Source: CAWACC01 sp964390695
GTDB taxonomy: Bacteria; Chlamydiota; Chlamydiia; Chlamydiales; Parachlamydiaceae
DNA length: 45,346 nucleotides
NCBI GenBank assembly: GCA_964390695.1
Contig: CAYMKI010000007.1
Coordinates: 1-45,346, forward strand
Direction of reading: 5' to 3'
Part shown: piece by piece, positions 1 through 8,759 of the stretch
Layout: each line of letters begins with the position of its first letter
How positions within the stretch are numbered: position 1 is the first letter of the stretch
Translations under genes and position numbers: made by a program
The notes under the pieces: model-generated
What the model was told of the DNA's origin: nothing
The model's database searches: none
The model's input: only the letters and a program-made list of their open reading frames with translations

Positions 1-567
1 CCCCTCAGGCGTGGAAGCGTTTATTCCAAAACTTTTAATGTCCCGGGAAGTTTTTCGGCCATCTTTAATAGCGGCTAGCTTAGCCAACTCAAAGAGAGCC
101 TGTTGAAATTCTGAGCTGAATGCCTCCAATCTGCTTTTTTGCAAATATATAACTGCCTCATAAGCATCAAGCTTACCTGCTTTTACGAGCTCTACGACGA
201 CTTTTAAAGCCCTTGCCTTGTCCGACGACTCATTTAAATATTTGGTTATCAAAACTCTCTTAACTACATTTAATGCTGCAATCTCTGGACCGTAACTAGG
301 GATGATTTCTTCAAAATCACAATCCTGCTTTACCTCTTGATCAAAGATATTTATTAATCGAATAATTTGATCTGAAGTGAATGCTGGCAAGACTGCGACC
401 TGCCTGGATATTTTTCCATATACTGCAATCCTTTTGTGCGGGTTTTTGATATCCGCTACAGTATTCTCAATCCATAGTTGTTCCCCTACTCGATTTTCTT
501 CTTGCGCAGCTACGGGTAATAAATTCTTGTTATCCACAAAATCAAAATAACTCGTATTAATAGACAT
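1..567 (-). CDS. Unknown protein, C-terminal part cut by window edge
   Basis: An open frame runs from an ATG at 567-565 to base 1 without a stop (189 codons), so the gene continues outside the window. I do not recognise the product. It starts MSINTSYFDFVDNKN, has no signal peptide or membrane segment, and the visible part is soluble, rich in Ala, Lys and Glu, with amphipathic stretches that look helical (for example around ARALKVVVELVKAGKLDAYE). The start is the first in-frame ATG; no strong ribosome binding site precedes it. A shorter overlapping frame at 510-707 is less convincing. It lies apart from the yggS block, with a gap of about 135 bases. It could be a chlamydia-specific or effector-type protein, but nothing seen proves this. 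Confidence 0.6.
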   Translation of the reverse strand, partial: MSINTSYFDFVDNKNLLPVAAQEENRVGEQLWIENTVADIKNPHKRIAVYGKISRQVAVLPAFTSDQIIRLINIFDQEVKQDCDFEEIIPSYGPEIAALNVVKRVLITKYLNESSDKARALKVVVELVKAGKLDAYEAVIYLQKSRLEAFSSEFQQALFELAKLAAIKDGRKTSRDIKSFGINASTPEG

Positions 568-703
568 AATCGCTCAATCTTCATATTATTTTGTAAGTAA
601 CTATTTTTATGCGTAAAAGTAGTCTTGTAGTATAAGACAACCGAAGGGAGAAATATCCTACAAGACCTTATTTGGGAAAGACTGCATCTAATTGAGGGCT
701 TGC

Positions 704-1378
704 TCAACCACCAAAAATGGCAGATCCTATCCTCAAGAGAGTCGCCCCCTCTAAAATAGCATGAGGATAATCGTGGGACATTCCCATAGACAGATGAGGC
801 AATGAGATACCACCACGGATCATAAATTCATCGCGTAAATTCCACAGCTTATGAAAGCACTTTCTAATGGTCATTTCATCGTCGGTCAAAGGAGCCATAG
901 TCATAAACCCTTCCACTTGGACGCCTGGAAGCTGCCATAGCGTTTCAAAGTCCCTTTTGACCTCATCTTCCGTAAAGCCTTGTTTAGACATTTCACCTGA
1001 AGTGTTGACCTGCAGGAGCACGCGGGTGGTTTGATCTTCTTCCTGGCTGCATGCCGAGATCTTTTGCGCCAGTTCAAGACTATCCACGGAGTGGATCAGC
1101 ACAAAAGACTGTATAACTTTCCTGACCTTGTTCTTTTGAAGTGCGCCGATATAATGCCAATGAATGTCCTCGGGAGTGGCCATCATTTTCTCTTCCGCCT
1201 CTTGCAGGCGGCTTTCGCCAAAGTCACGAGCTCCGAGGTGATAGAGGGGCTTGAATTCGGCCCACGCCCTGCCTTTGGTGACCACCACCAGCTCTATATC
1301 TTGCGGGTTGCGCCCGCAGGCATAAGCCACTTCGGCTATTTGCTGGCGGACATGATGGTAATTTTCTATGATGGTCAT
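704..1378 (-). CDS. yggS: YggS/PROSC family pyridoxal phosphate homeostasis protein
   Basis: 224 residues, normal length for the YggS family, a PLP-binding TIM-barrel protein without known catalytic activity that keeps the PLP and amino acid pools balanced. Seen: the PLP lysine context ELVVVTKGRAW (K35), HSVDSLELAQKI, LLQVNTSGEMSKQGF and the C-terminal LSMGMSHDYPHAI with RIGSAIFGG, all family hallmarks. The ATG start at 1378 lies five bases after the stop of the upstream gene on the same strand, so it is probably the last gene of the flotillin/NfeD operon. No clear ribosome binding site of its own is seen, which fits translational coupling. Cytoplasmic. Confidence 0.95.
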   Translation of the reverse strand: MTIIENYHHVRQQIAEVAYACGRNPQDIELVVVTKGRAWAEFKPLYHLGARDFGESRLQEAEEKMMATPEDIHWHYIGALQKNKVRKVIQSFVLIHSVDSLELAQKISACSQEEDQTTRVLLQVNTSGEMSKQGFTEDEVKRDFETLWQLPGVQVEGFMTMAPLTDDEMTIRKCFHKLWNLRDEFMIRGGISLPHLSMGMSHDYPHAILEGATLLRIGSAIFGG

Positions 1379-1383
1379 GAGCG

Positions 1384-1980
1384 TTAGTACCGGGGTGGCC
1401 GAAGACTTATCGGAGGGTTGAGAATCTCTTGATACAAGATCATTTGCTTGCGCGAAGGTATCTCCTGCACAAGTCGCCGCGCTGGAGATGACTGCCTTTT
1501 CGAAACGATATTATAGGCTTCGCTTGCGGCTTTCAAATCATCGCTGACGACTTTCCTGGAGGTAAAATCACGGTCCAAACCCTCCAGGGGTGTCTGCCAC
1601 TGTTTCGATTCTAAGCTTGCACCAAACTGATACTGTTGCATTTTATCCTGTAAATGATAAGAGGATTCGTTTACCACTCGTTTCACAGGTTCTTTGCGAA
1701 TATTCGACTGAGATGCTGGCGGAGGAGGTGGTGCTTGGCGGAGCTTTGCAGGGCGGGGTTCCGGCGGTGCATAGGCCTCCTGCTCCTCTTCCAAATCGTC
1801 CTCTTGCATGTCGGCATCTAAAGATTTTAGAAACGATCTTAAATTGTCTTTACGTCGATGCTCATCTTCTTGCCCTTCTTCAGGATACTGTGCCTGCTTT
1901 TTTTCTTGGGTGCGCTTACGCGACAGCAGCGACATGGCCAGCATCACCATGACAAAGGATATGAACTGTATCAAATCCAT
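1384..1980 (-). CDS. Hypothetical membrane-anchored protein
   Basis: 198 residues. Seen: one N-terminal membrane segment (about residues 4-20, FISFVMVMLAMSLL) followed by a positively charged turn (SRKRTQEKK), a long acidic and Gln-rich stretch (about 28-72), a proline-rich linker (PPEPRPAKLRQAPPPPPA) and a basic C-terminal part. This is the shape of a cytoplasmic protein tethered by its N-terminus, but I recognise no domain. The start at 1980 has a good ribosome binding site (GAGGGTAGG). It begins nine bases after the flotillin gene and ends five bases before yggS, so it is probably in the same operon. Function unknown; a role with the flotillin membrane complex is only a guess from position. 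Confidence 0.8.
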   Translation of the reverse strand: MDLIQFISFVMVMLAMSLLSRKRTQEKKQAQYPEEGQEDEHRRKDNLRSFLKSLDADMQEDDLEEEQEAYAPPEPRPAKLRQAPPPPPASQSNIRKEPVKRVVNESSYHLQDKMQQYQFGASLESKQWQTPLEGLDRDFTSRKVVSDDLKAASEAYNIVSKRQSSPARRLVQEIPSRKQMILYQEILNPPISLRPPRY

Positions 1981-1989
1981 CCTACCCTC

Positions 1990-3015
1990 TTATTTTTTCT
2001 TGAGATCGTCGTCTGGTTTTGAAATCGATTTACGCATATCCGTATCAGCAGCTATGTTGGTATATCGCATGTAGTCCATTACCCCCAAATGCCCTTTCTC
2101 AAAGGCAGAGGCTATAGACTTAGGCACTAAGGCTTGGGCTTCGATAAGCAAGGCTTCTTTCTCTTTGACCTTGGCGATATTTTCTTGTTCCATCGCCACA
2201 GCCATAGCGCGGCGCTTTTCCGCTTCGGCTTGTGCAATGCGTTTGTCCGATTCCGCCTTGTCCGCCCGCAATTTAGCTCCGATGTTTTCCCCTAGATTCA
2301 TTTCGACGATATCAATGGATAGGATAAGAAACGCCGTGGAAGAGTCCAGACCTTTTTCCAGCACCAGCTTTGATATTCTTTGCGGCGATTCCAATACTTG
2401 CAAATGGGTTTCCGATCCGCCGATGGCGCTGACAATACCCTCACCAACGCGAGCGATAATGGTTTCTTCCGTAGCCCCGCCGACTAGCTGCTGGATATTC
2501 GTCCTTACGGTCACCCTAGCACGCACGTTGATTTGGATACCGTCTTTAGCAACGCCGGTGATATACCCACCGTGGCTGGGGCAATCGATCACGTTCGGAT
2601 TAACAGAAGTTTGCACGGCTTTGTACAAATCGCGTCCGGCCAGATCTATCGCCGTAGCGCGCTTCCAGTCCAAATTGATATTGGCTTTATCCGCCGCAAT
2701 CATCGCATTGACAATATTCGGGAAGTGTCCCCCGGCCAGATAATGCGTTTCCAGATCGGCTACACTGATATCTTTCAAGCCGGCCTTATAGAGGTTGATG
2801 CGGGCATTGACAATCAGCCGAGGGGGGATTTTACGCATGGACATCCCAATGATATTGGCGATAGGTATGCGTGTTCCCGAGACCCAGGCTTGAAACCATA
2901 GACTGATGAACTTGCCCAGGATGCTGACCAAGACTATCAAGACGATGGCTGCAAAGATATAGATAAAATAGAGCTCCAGACCCACTTCGGCCAGTGCAGG
3001 GGGAATAATATTCAT
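1990..3015 (-). CDS. floA: Flotillin-like protein FloA
   Basis: 341 residues, the usual size of FloA (YqfA/UPF0365). Members form membrane-associated oligomers that organise bacterial membrane microdomains. Seen: N-terminal hydrophobic hairpin (about 10-42), the family stretch SMRKIPPRLIVNARINLYKAG, the SPFH/PHB core with PSHGGYITGVAKDGI and RARVTVRTNIQQLVGGATE, and a C-terminal Ala/Glu-rich coiled coil (ADKAESDKRIAQAEAEKRRA). Its ATG overlaps the stop of the short NfeD gene by four bases (ATGA), which implies coupled translation. FloA with NfeD partners is a known pairing. Confidence 0.95.
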   Translation of the reverse strand: MNIIPPALAEVGLELYFIYIFAAIVLIVLVSILGKFISLWFQAWVSGTRIPIANIIGMSMRKIPPRLIVNARINLYKAGLKDISVADLETHYLAGGHFPNIVNAMIAADKANINLDWKRATAIDLAGRDLYKAVQTSVNPNVIDCPSHGGYITGVAKDGIQINVRARVTVRTNIQQLVGGATEETIIARVGEGIVSAIGGSETHLQVLESPQRISKLVLEKGLDSSTAFLILSIDIVEMNLGENIGAKLRADKAESDKRIAQAEAEKRRAMAVAMEQENIAKVKEKEALLIEAQALVPKSIASAFEKGHLGVMDYMRYTNIAADTDMRKSISKPDDDLKKK

Positions 3016-3491
3016 GGTGTTTCTACCTTTTTGACGAGTTTAACAATTAAGCTTTCTTCCTGGCCTCCGGTGACCAGGACTTCGGAGCCTTTAGAAATAT
3101 AGCCGGTCTGAGAAATCGCTTGATGCTGTTTTCCATCAATTCGGATATATCCTCCGGGCTTGAGGTCCGAAAGCACCGTACCGGTTTTTCCTATGGCTGA
3201 GGAATCAAAATGCGAGGCTATATAGCCCTCTTGGCTGGCATTAGAATATATGCTGCGCTCGGGCTTTGCCGTCGTGATACTCCACATAGCAAATTTTATC
3301 ACCGCCCCTATAGACACAGCTGTGACGAACAAATACAGGACGATAGCCCATACAGACTCAGCTTGGGCTGTATACACGTAGATGCTGATCACGACGAGCA
3401 ATCCTCCAGCTATCCCCATGACAGCACCTGGAACGTAAAATTCGATCAAAATCAGCAAGAGCCCTAGGGCTAATAATATAAAAGCCATCAT
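3012..3491 (-). CDS. Short NfeD-like membrane protein (OB-fold)
   Basis: 159 residues. Seen: two or three transmembrane segments in the first 80 residues (FILLALGLLLILIEFYVPG, then IAGGLLVVISIYVYTA and AIVLYLFVTAVSIGAVI) and a C-terminal NfeD OB-fold with GKTGTVLSDLKPGGYIRI and KGSEVLVTGGQEESLIVKLV. This matches the short, protease-free NfeD class, which partners flotillins. It starts with two ATG codons at 3491; the preceding long NfeD gene ends at 3499. It overlaps floA by four bases. Role inferred from family: membrane quality control or microdomain partner of FloA. Confidence 0.9.
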   Translation of the reverse strand: MMAFILLALGLLLILIEFYVPGAVMGIAGGLLVVISIYVYTAQAESVWAIVLYLFVTAVSIGAVIKFAMWSITTAKPERSIYSNASQEGYIASHFDSSAIGKTGTVLSDLKPGGYIRIDGKQHQAISQTGYISKGSEVLVTGGQEESLIVKLVKKVETP

Positions 3492-3498
3492 AGCGATG

Positions 3499-5115
3499 TT
3501 ATTCCGTTAATTCGTGAACTACGATAGTGCCGCCTTCTACTCTATCCACTACAATTTTTTTATCCTTTTCGATGAAGATACCATAGCTGATAGCATCGTA
3601 TATCTTATCCGAGACGATGATTTTTCCGGAAGGCCTAAGCGCTGTCAAGGTCACCCCTTCAGAGCCGGCAGACGGAAGATCGCTGCCTTTATCTACTGCC
3701 GAGTAGCCTTCCTGCTCATGACCTACCAGCACAAACCTGCGCAGCGGCCCCAAATTTAGGGTCATATACCGGCTTAAGATCAGGATCAAGATAAATCCCG
3801 CCAATAGCGTACCCGACACCCAAGCCAGCCGTTGGATAAACACCTCGCCGGCAGCATTGAAGGTTTGCGAATCGAATTCGTAATGGATCGACCCTAATCC
3901 CGGCAACATCATACCTAACAATCCCGCAAAAAACAGGAGTATACCAATGAAGCCCAGCAGTCCAAAGGTGGGCAGCACAAATAACTCCAGCATCAGGATC
4001 GACAGGCCAGACAATAAAAATATCAGCTCCAACCAATTGGCTATTTCAAGCGCAAAACTCGATAGGATGATCAAGAATAAACAGGTTACCCCCACCGTTC
4101 CGGGCAGGCCAAAACCCGGCGTATTGATCTCGATATAAAATCCCAGGATCATGCCCAAAAAAATCAAGGAGGAAATCAAGGGATGGGACAAGAAAGCAAA
4201 AAAACGCCCCTTCCAGTCCATACGGTATTCATCGATAGTGGCATGGGAAAACTTCTCAAAATAGGGAGTGGTAAACAAGAGATTTTTCGAAGCTGGCCAG
4301 CTCCCTTTCTCTATTTCCTCAGCAGTGATCGGTACAAGCTTGGCCGGAGGCACTAGAATATCTGCAACGCCATAGCGCATCATCTGCTCTGCGGTCAAAG
4401 TCAGGAGCTTGCCTTTAGGCTTTATCCACACATCCGGATCCGGACCGGTAGAAATAAATTGACTCTCCTGCTCGATTTTAATGATTGTTCCCTTGCGCAT
4501 GACAAGGATGGTGTCTTTATCTACCATAGCTTCGGCGATGGCGGGATTGCGGTCAAAATACTGGGCCCGGTTGGCAAAATCGGCCCGAATAGCCGAATTG
4601 ATTTTCTCTGAAGCCGGCTCGGCCTTGCCGCTTTCCACTGTCAAAGGTTCCGCGGCTCCCATGCTGGCATCTTTCACTATGGCGATGAAACGGCAAGAAT
4701 AAGCCAACATAGCTCCGGCTGAGATTGCCCAATTGTCAATAAAGGCCACCACAGGAATCCCCAGCTGGGTGTCCATCTCCTTGAGAGCGTCGGAAATCTT
4801 CTGTGCGGAGAAGACCTCGCCTCCGGGAGTATTCAGTTCTAGAATGATAAAAGCCGGTTTGTGCACTTTGTAAAAGTCCAGGGCATTTTTTACATACAGC
4901 CAGGTGGCCTGGTTGATCTCTGATTCGTGCCCTCCGATGGTAATCAATCCGACACTCACCGCTTGATCCGGCGCAGGCACCGGTAGGTATTTTGCCAGCT
5001 CCTGATCTACAGTTTTTTCCACGGGAAAATGCGGAAGCGGCGTAAGCTCGTCCGCATGAAGACAGGCCCCAAGAAAAATAGATAGACAGCTAATAACAAC
5101 TAAAAACACATGCAT
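3499..5115 (-). CDS. nfeD: NfeD family membrane-bound serine protease (ClpP-class, long form)
   Basis: 538 residues. Order seen: N-terminal signal (LSIFLGACLHA; LGAC could be a lipobox with Cys18, otherwise signal peptidase I), a ClpP/crotonase-fold protease domain with LELNTPGGEV and the nucleophile context DNWAISAGAML (Ser132) followed by DASMGAAEP, then about five membrane helices (about 315-445) and a C-terminal NfeD OB domain (GSEGVTLTALRPSGKI). Long NfeD proteins cleave membrane-associated substrates such as stomatin-type partners. The start lies one base after the hemL stop, so the two are probably cotranscribed. Together with the next two genes this is a complete long NfeD, short NfeD and flotillin set. 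Confidence 0.93.
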   Translation of the reverse strand: MHVFLVVISCLSIFLGACLHADELTPLPHFPVEKTVDQELAKYLPVPAPDQAVSVGLITIGGHESEINQATWLYVKNALDFYKVHKPAFIILELNTPGGEVFSAQKISDALKEMDTQLGIPVVAFIDNWAISAGAMLAYSCRFIAIVKDASMGAAEPLTVESGKAEPASEKINSAIRADFANRAQYFDRNPAIAEAMVDKDTILVMRKGTIIKIEQESQFISTGPDPDVWIKPKGKLLTLTAEQMMRYGVADILVPPAKLVPITAEEIEKGSWPASKNLLFTTPYFEKFSHATIDEYRMDWKGRFFAFLSHPLISSLIFLGMILGFYIEINTPGFGLPGTVGVTCLFLIILSSFALEIANWLELIFLLSGLSILMLELFVLPTFGLLGFIGILLFFAGLLGMMLPGLGSIHYEFDSQTFNAAGEVFIQRLAWVSGTLLAGFILILILSRYMTLNLGPLRRFVLVGHEQEGYSAVDKGSDLPSAGSEGVTLTALRPSGKIIVSDKIYDAISYGIFIEKDKKIVVDRVEGGTIVVHELTE

Positions 5116-5116
5116 C

Positions 5117-6415
5117 TTAGATATCTCTTATAAAGGAAAGTATCGCATCGCGCGTTTTTTCCAGGTGGGCGTCTGTGTGGACAGCGGAAACAAAACAGGC
5201 TTCATATTGCGAAGGCGATAGGTATATGCCTTTGTCATACATGAATCGGAAATATCTGGCAAATAAATCTAGGTCTAATTTCTCGGCTTGTTCCATGTTT
5301 TCCACGTTGCGCAACCCGAAAAAGAGCGTAAATAACGAACCTATCTGCTGCAAGCTCATATTTAAGTCGCGCCGCCGAATTTCCTCTTGCACGGGCATTG
5401 TAATGATCTGCGTCTTCCTCTCCAGTTCCCGGTAAAATCCAGGCTGCTCCAAGAGCTGCAGCGCCTGCCATCCTGCTTCCATGGCCACGGGATTTCCCGA
5501 AAGGGTTCCGGCTTGGTAGACCGGACCCAAAGGAGCCAGCAAGTCCATAATCTCCCGCCGTCCGCCAAAAGCTGCCGCCGGAAAACCGCCTCCAATGATC
5601 TTGCCCAGGCAAGTCAAATCAGGGGTGATGTCATAATACCCTTGAGCGCCTTGCAGTCCAAGCCTAAAGCCTGTAATCACTTCGTCGAAAATCAATAAGG
5701 CATCGTTCTTTACCGTTTCCTCCCTAAGCATCTGCAGAAACTCACGCTTGGCCGGCACCACACCCATATTTGCCGCTACGGGTTCCACAATGACGGCAGC
5801 GATATCATGGCGATAGTGGGAGTGGTTTAAGACTTCATAGGTCTCTTCTATGGCATTAAACGGCAGGCAGAGGGTATGCTGAAGAATGGCATCAGGAATA
5901 CCCGCCGAAGATGATGTCGGCGAGATCCCTATCACGCCCGAACCAGCCCGGACGAGTAAAAAATCGGCATGCCCGTGGTAGTTGCCGGTGAATTTGATCA
6001 CCTTGGTTTTACCCGTATAGCCGCGCGCCAGGCGTATAGCTGTCATCGTCGCTTCAGTTCCAGAGGAAACGAAACGCACTTTTTGTATCGAAGGCATCAG
6101 CTGTGTGACTTTACGGGCCATTTTTTCTTCGATAGCCGTCGTGATGCCAAAGGTGGTCCCGTGAGATATTCGGGTCTTGACGGCTTCAATAATCTGCGGA
6201 TGGCAATGTCCATGAATTAACGCCCCCCACGAGCCGCAGTAATCTATATAGGTGTTGCCATCCACATCGACAATTTCGTCCCGGCTGCCGGACTCGACAA
6301 CCATGGGCGGCATGCCTAACCCTTTAAAACTGCGCACAGGCGAATTAACCCCGCCGGGGATCACCTCGCATAGTTGTTCATAAACCTTTTCGCTGATACT
6401 GCTTTGCTGTAACAT
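5117..6415 (-). CDS. hemL: Glutamate-1-semialdehyde 2,1-aminomutase
   Basis: 432 residues, normal length. PLP enzyme of the C5 haem pathway, converting glutamate-1-semialdehyde to 5-aminolevulinate in the cytoplasm. Seen: PGGVNSPVRSFK at the N-terminus, FVSSGTEATMTAIRLARG (cofactor phosphate binding), FTGNYHGHAD, LIFDEVITGFR, and the PLP lysine in CLGKIIGGGFP (about Lys272), followed by YQAGTLSGNPVAMEAG. The ATG at 6415 follows a strong binding site (AAGGTGAT). It heads the minus-strand operon hemL-nfeD-short nfeD-floA-unknown-yggS. Confidence 0.97.
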   Translation of the reverse strand: MLQQSSISEKVYEQLCEVIPGGVNSPVRSFKGLGMPPMVVESGSRDEIVDVDGNTYIDYCGSWGALIHGHCHPQIIEAVKTRISHGTTFGITTAIEEKMARKVTQLMPSIQKVRFVSSGTEATMTAIRLARGYTGKTKVIKFTGNYHGHADFLLVRAGSGVIGISPTSSSAGIPDAILQHTLCLPFNAIEETYEVLNHSHYRHDIAAVIVEPVAANMGVVPAKREFLQMLREETVKNDALLIFDEVITGFRLGLQGAQGYYDITPDLTCLGKIIGGGFPAAAFGGRREIMDLLAPLGPVYQAGTLSGNPVAMEAGWQALQLLEQPGFYRELERKTQIITMPVQEEIRRRDLNMSLQQIGSLFTLFFGLRNVENMEQAEKLDLDLFARYFRFMYDKGIYLSPSQYEACFVSAVHTDAHLEKTRDAILSFIRDI

Positions 6416-6560
6416 AGGATCACCTTGGATTGTGGAGTTCGGTCCAAATCGAGCACATCAAGAGCCTTCTCCAAGCTTGCAGACTCAAGCTGTGCTTATT
6501 TCTGTTCAAATGTAGCGTTTTCCGATATTAAAGGCATGCTAAATTTCGCTCAAAAACCAG

Positions 6561-7913
6561 CTATAAAACCCGCGGATCGGTCATTTTGATCACATAGCTG
6601 ACATTCTTTTGGTTGAAACCTTTATATCCTTCGCGCCTCTGCAGATTTTCCAGATGGCTGCCTACAGCACCATAAGAGAGAAATTTATGCGCTTCATCCG
6701 CCGTAATCTTATGCGCCTGCAGCAATGTCTCTACGCGTTTTGGATCTACCTGCCACACCTCCCCTTCGGTAAAGGCCTGCTTGAGATAGGCAAAATTGCT
6801 GAACGGCTCCATCATCCTAATATGCAGATGGCTCAAATCGTGCGTCAGTTCTTCAAACATAAACTGCGCCTCCAGATGGTGCATGCCGGATTGCAAAATG
6901 GAGTCGCCATGCAATCCGCACCACAATCCGATCGTACCTAATTCAGGTAAGTCAGGCATGGGATGATGCGAGAAATCTTGTTCGACTTCATGCGGCGCCA
7001 AATCGACATCTAAAAATAACACCAACTTGGCCCTGGGATTTTCCATCACCTGCGCTCCCCAGCCAGCTTCTTTGCCAGCATAAAAACGTTCCCTGCAATG
7101 AAATCCCAAGATTTCAAATAGCCGCACCAAAGAGGTAAAATGCTTGCGTGAAGAACGGAAAGTATGGTGGTCATGATTACCCCACCCCATCCCTAAACGG
7201 TCTTGACGATATTTTTGCCAGTGCCCGGCCGTATTTCGCGATTGCCAATAGCGGCGTTCACATTCCAAGACCACATGCGCGGCGAGATCTTGACCTAAAA
7301 TCCCGGTCAATTCCTTTGCCAGCAACAAGGCTTGTTGCAAGGCTTGTTCTTCATCTTCCAGATGCCTTGGACGAGAAAGCCATTTTTCTTTGGCTTCTAT
7401 ATACCGCTCCGCATAGCCTGCATCAAGATACGCTGGCTCTATGGACTCAGTGCCGCGCCTCTCTATCACCCATAAAGCAATTCCATGATCTTGGCTTACG
7501 CAGCAGCGTCTAAAGGGACTCAAGGGCATGCCTTCAATCCAACCCGTCTGCCCCCTGACCATTAAAAAATCGGCTATACTGTCTACTTGGACGGCCAAAC
7601 CTAATCCAACGGCTTCTTGATCGTACAAGACTAGCCTGGGCAGCTGAGCTCCGGGATGATAAAAGACTCTATAGCTGGAGGAAGCATGCTGTGACACAAA
7701 TCCACACTGCTCGAGTTGAAACTCCAGGGCTGAAGAGTGCCCCGCAATAAAATGATCCACCCAGTCGAATAAACGCGTACTCGTATGCTTTAGCAGCTCT
7801 TGTTGGAGTTTAGCCACATAGGTGTTATTCTGGACGCATTTTTCAAGCAGCGACATCAGCAGCGCCTCAGCCTGAGGTTGACATTTCCACACTTGTAAAG
7901 AATTTTCTGACAT
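6561..7913 (-). CDS. Conserved hypothetical protein, possible glyoxalase/VOC-like fold
   Basis: 450 residues from the ATG at 7913, chosen because AGGAGG lies directly upstream; an in-frame TTG at 7943 would add ten residues but has no such site. Soluble, no signal. The middle has conserved-looking His/Trp/Gly motifs: WGNHDHHTFRSSRKHF, LFEILGFHCRERFYAGKEAGW, FLDVDLAPHEVEQDF and GLWCGLHGDSILQSGMHHLE. The pattern of paired strands with His and Glu residues brings to mind VOC/glyoxalase metalloenzymes, but this is a weak fold guess. I have the impression of similar proteins in other bacteria but cannot name a characterised one. Monocistronic in appearance, separated from hemL by about 145 bases. 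Confidence 0.75.
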   Translation of the reverse strand: MSENSLQVWKCQPQAEALLMSLLEKCVQNNTYVAKLQQELLKHTSTRLFDWVDHFIAGHSSALEFQLEQCGFVSQHASSSYRVFYHPGAQLPRLVLYDQEAVGLGLAVQVDSIADFLMVRGQTGWIEGMPLSPFRRCCVSQDHGIALWVIERRGTESIEPAYLDAGYAERYIEAKEKWLSRPRHLEDEEQALQQALLLAKELTGILGQDLAAHVVLECERRYWQSRNTAGHWQKYRQDRLGMGWGNHDHHTFRSSRKHFTSLVRLFEILGFHCRERFYAGKEAGWGAQVMENPRAKLVLFLDVDLAPHEVEQDFSHHPMPDLPELGTIGLWCGLHGDSILQSGMHHLEAQFMFEELTHDLSHLHIRMMEPFSNFAYLKQAFTEGEVWQVDPKRVETLLQAHKITADEAHKFLSYGAVGSHLENLQRREGYKGFNQKNVSYVIKMTDPRVL

Positions 7914-8254
7914 AACCTCCTCCTGTCTCAAAAAGATCCACAAGACCGCTTATACGTTTTTTGCAGCTCACTCGATGGTGTAATTTATAACATGATTCGT
8001 TCCGAGAGGCCCCCTATTTTTTTAGAAGGTACGAGCCTGATCCTCAAGTAACAAAACCTGATAAAAAAAGCAATAGCTATACCCAAACCCTCTGAATAAA
8101 ACATAGATAATTTTCGCAACTATTCAGCACCGAACATAGTGCGTATCCTATTGAACCACAGAGATAAAGAAAACACAGAGGAACAAAACTCGAAGAAAAC
8201 TATTTGTCTATAGATTGTATTTTTTTGATAACAAAATAAATCTATGTAAAAAAA
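7914..8254. other. Intergenic stretch without a gene
   Basis: AT-rich spacer upstream of the minus-strand unknown gene and before the accessory island. I see no RNA gene or convincing frame. Bases 8153-8185 carry a GAACCACAGAG-like stretch related to the dispersed repeat found near 18431, 31731 and 44931. The strong binding site of the unknown gene lies at its left edge (about 7914-7925). Confidence 0.5.
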
Positions 8255-8289
8255 ATGCGTGCTTGATGAGATGCAGGCTTGCAAAGCCT
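8255..8289. repeat. Short dispersed repeat with AGGCTT/AAGCCT hairpin, copy 1
   Basis: About 35 bases of the form (A/C)TGCGTGCTTGATgagATGC then AGGCTT-GCA-AAGCCT, an inverted repeat able to form a six-pair hairpin. Two more copies lie at 11317-11351 and 11400-11434, just after the first complete F-box gene. This copy abuts the left end of the F-box gene relic, so the repeats bracket the relic and the first F-box gene. Confidence 0.7.
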
Positions 8290-8720
8290 TTATCTTAACG
8301 AGCATACTCTTATTTTCGAAAATATTAATTTTAATCATCCTGAGCTAAGAGGAAAGCATCTGCAGCGAATGTTAAAATGGAAAGCTTTACAAAATCCATC
8401 TGACTGGAAGGGCATAATCGACGCCGACACACATCTTTCGCATATCCTCATTTATGTAACCGGTACGCTATTGAAAGATGAGATGCGTATTGATCCTAGA
8501 GGTTTCATTCTTCAAACTCATAACATTTTCAAAGTTAGCAATCCAACTCCGAATTCATAGTCCGCGATCTTGGGATCCAATAGTTTCTAGCGATCTCACC
8601 ACCGCCTTCAATCAAGCTTAGAACCCCATTTCATCAGCAAAAAGAGGCTGAAGACCTATGCCAAGCGCGTAGGTTGCCATCAAATTTCGTACGATAGCGA
8701 TAGTATCCAATTAAAACCCT
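8279..8720 (+). pseudogene. Decayed relic of a third F-box/Ssu72-like family gene
   Basis: The frame 8279-8560 (first codon TTG, no ATG) translates to a segment matching the ubiquitin-like part of the complete neighbours: HPELRGKHLQRML, ALQNPSDWKGIIDADT and LLKDEMRIDPRGF correspond to HPKLQFKHVKQII, LQNPKDWAGLIDADT and DLNDEMLVAPLGL. Beyond the stop at 8558-8560, the DNA still aligns with the first complete gene near 10537-10640 (matching runs such as ATCAGCAAA and CCAAGCGCG) until about 8720, but frames are broken. The F-box half and the phosphatase half are missing. It is a dead copy, not a functional small gene. Confidence 0.8.
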
Positions 8721-8725
8721 ACATA

Positions 8726-8759
8726 CTCTAATTGCGCACTTAATGTAGCGCAATTAGAG
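8726..8759. repeat. Perfect 12-bp inverted repeat (hairpin)
   Basis: CTCTAATTGCGC at 8726-8737 and its exact complement GCGCAATTAGAG at 8748-8759, with a ten-base loop. It lies just beyond the relic and about 190 bases upstream of the first complete F-box gene. No T run follows, so a classical terminator is not supported; it may be the end of a lost gene, an operator or a small mobile palindrome. The rest of 8760-8950 is AT-rich and shows nothing else clear. Confidence 0.6.

Noticed and set aside
510..707. 65-codon minus-strand frame near the left edge
   Set aside because: Overlaps the better-supported partial frame ending at base 1, and has a composition of random AT-rich sequence.
8120..8338. 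72-codon minus-strand frame beside the F-box relic
   Set aside because: Spans AT-rich spacer, repeat copy 1 and the relic, without binding site or motif.
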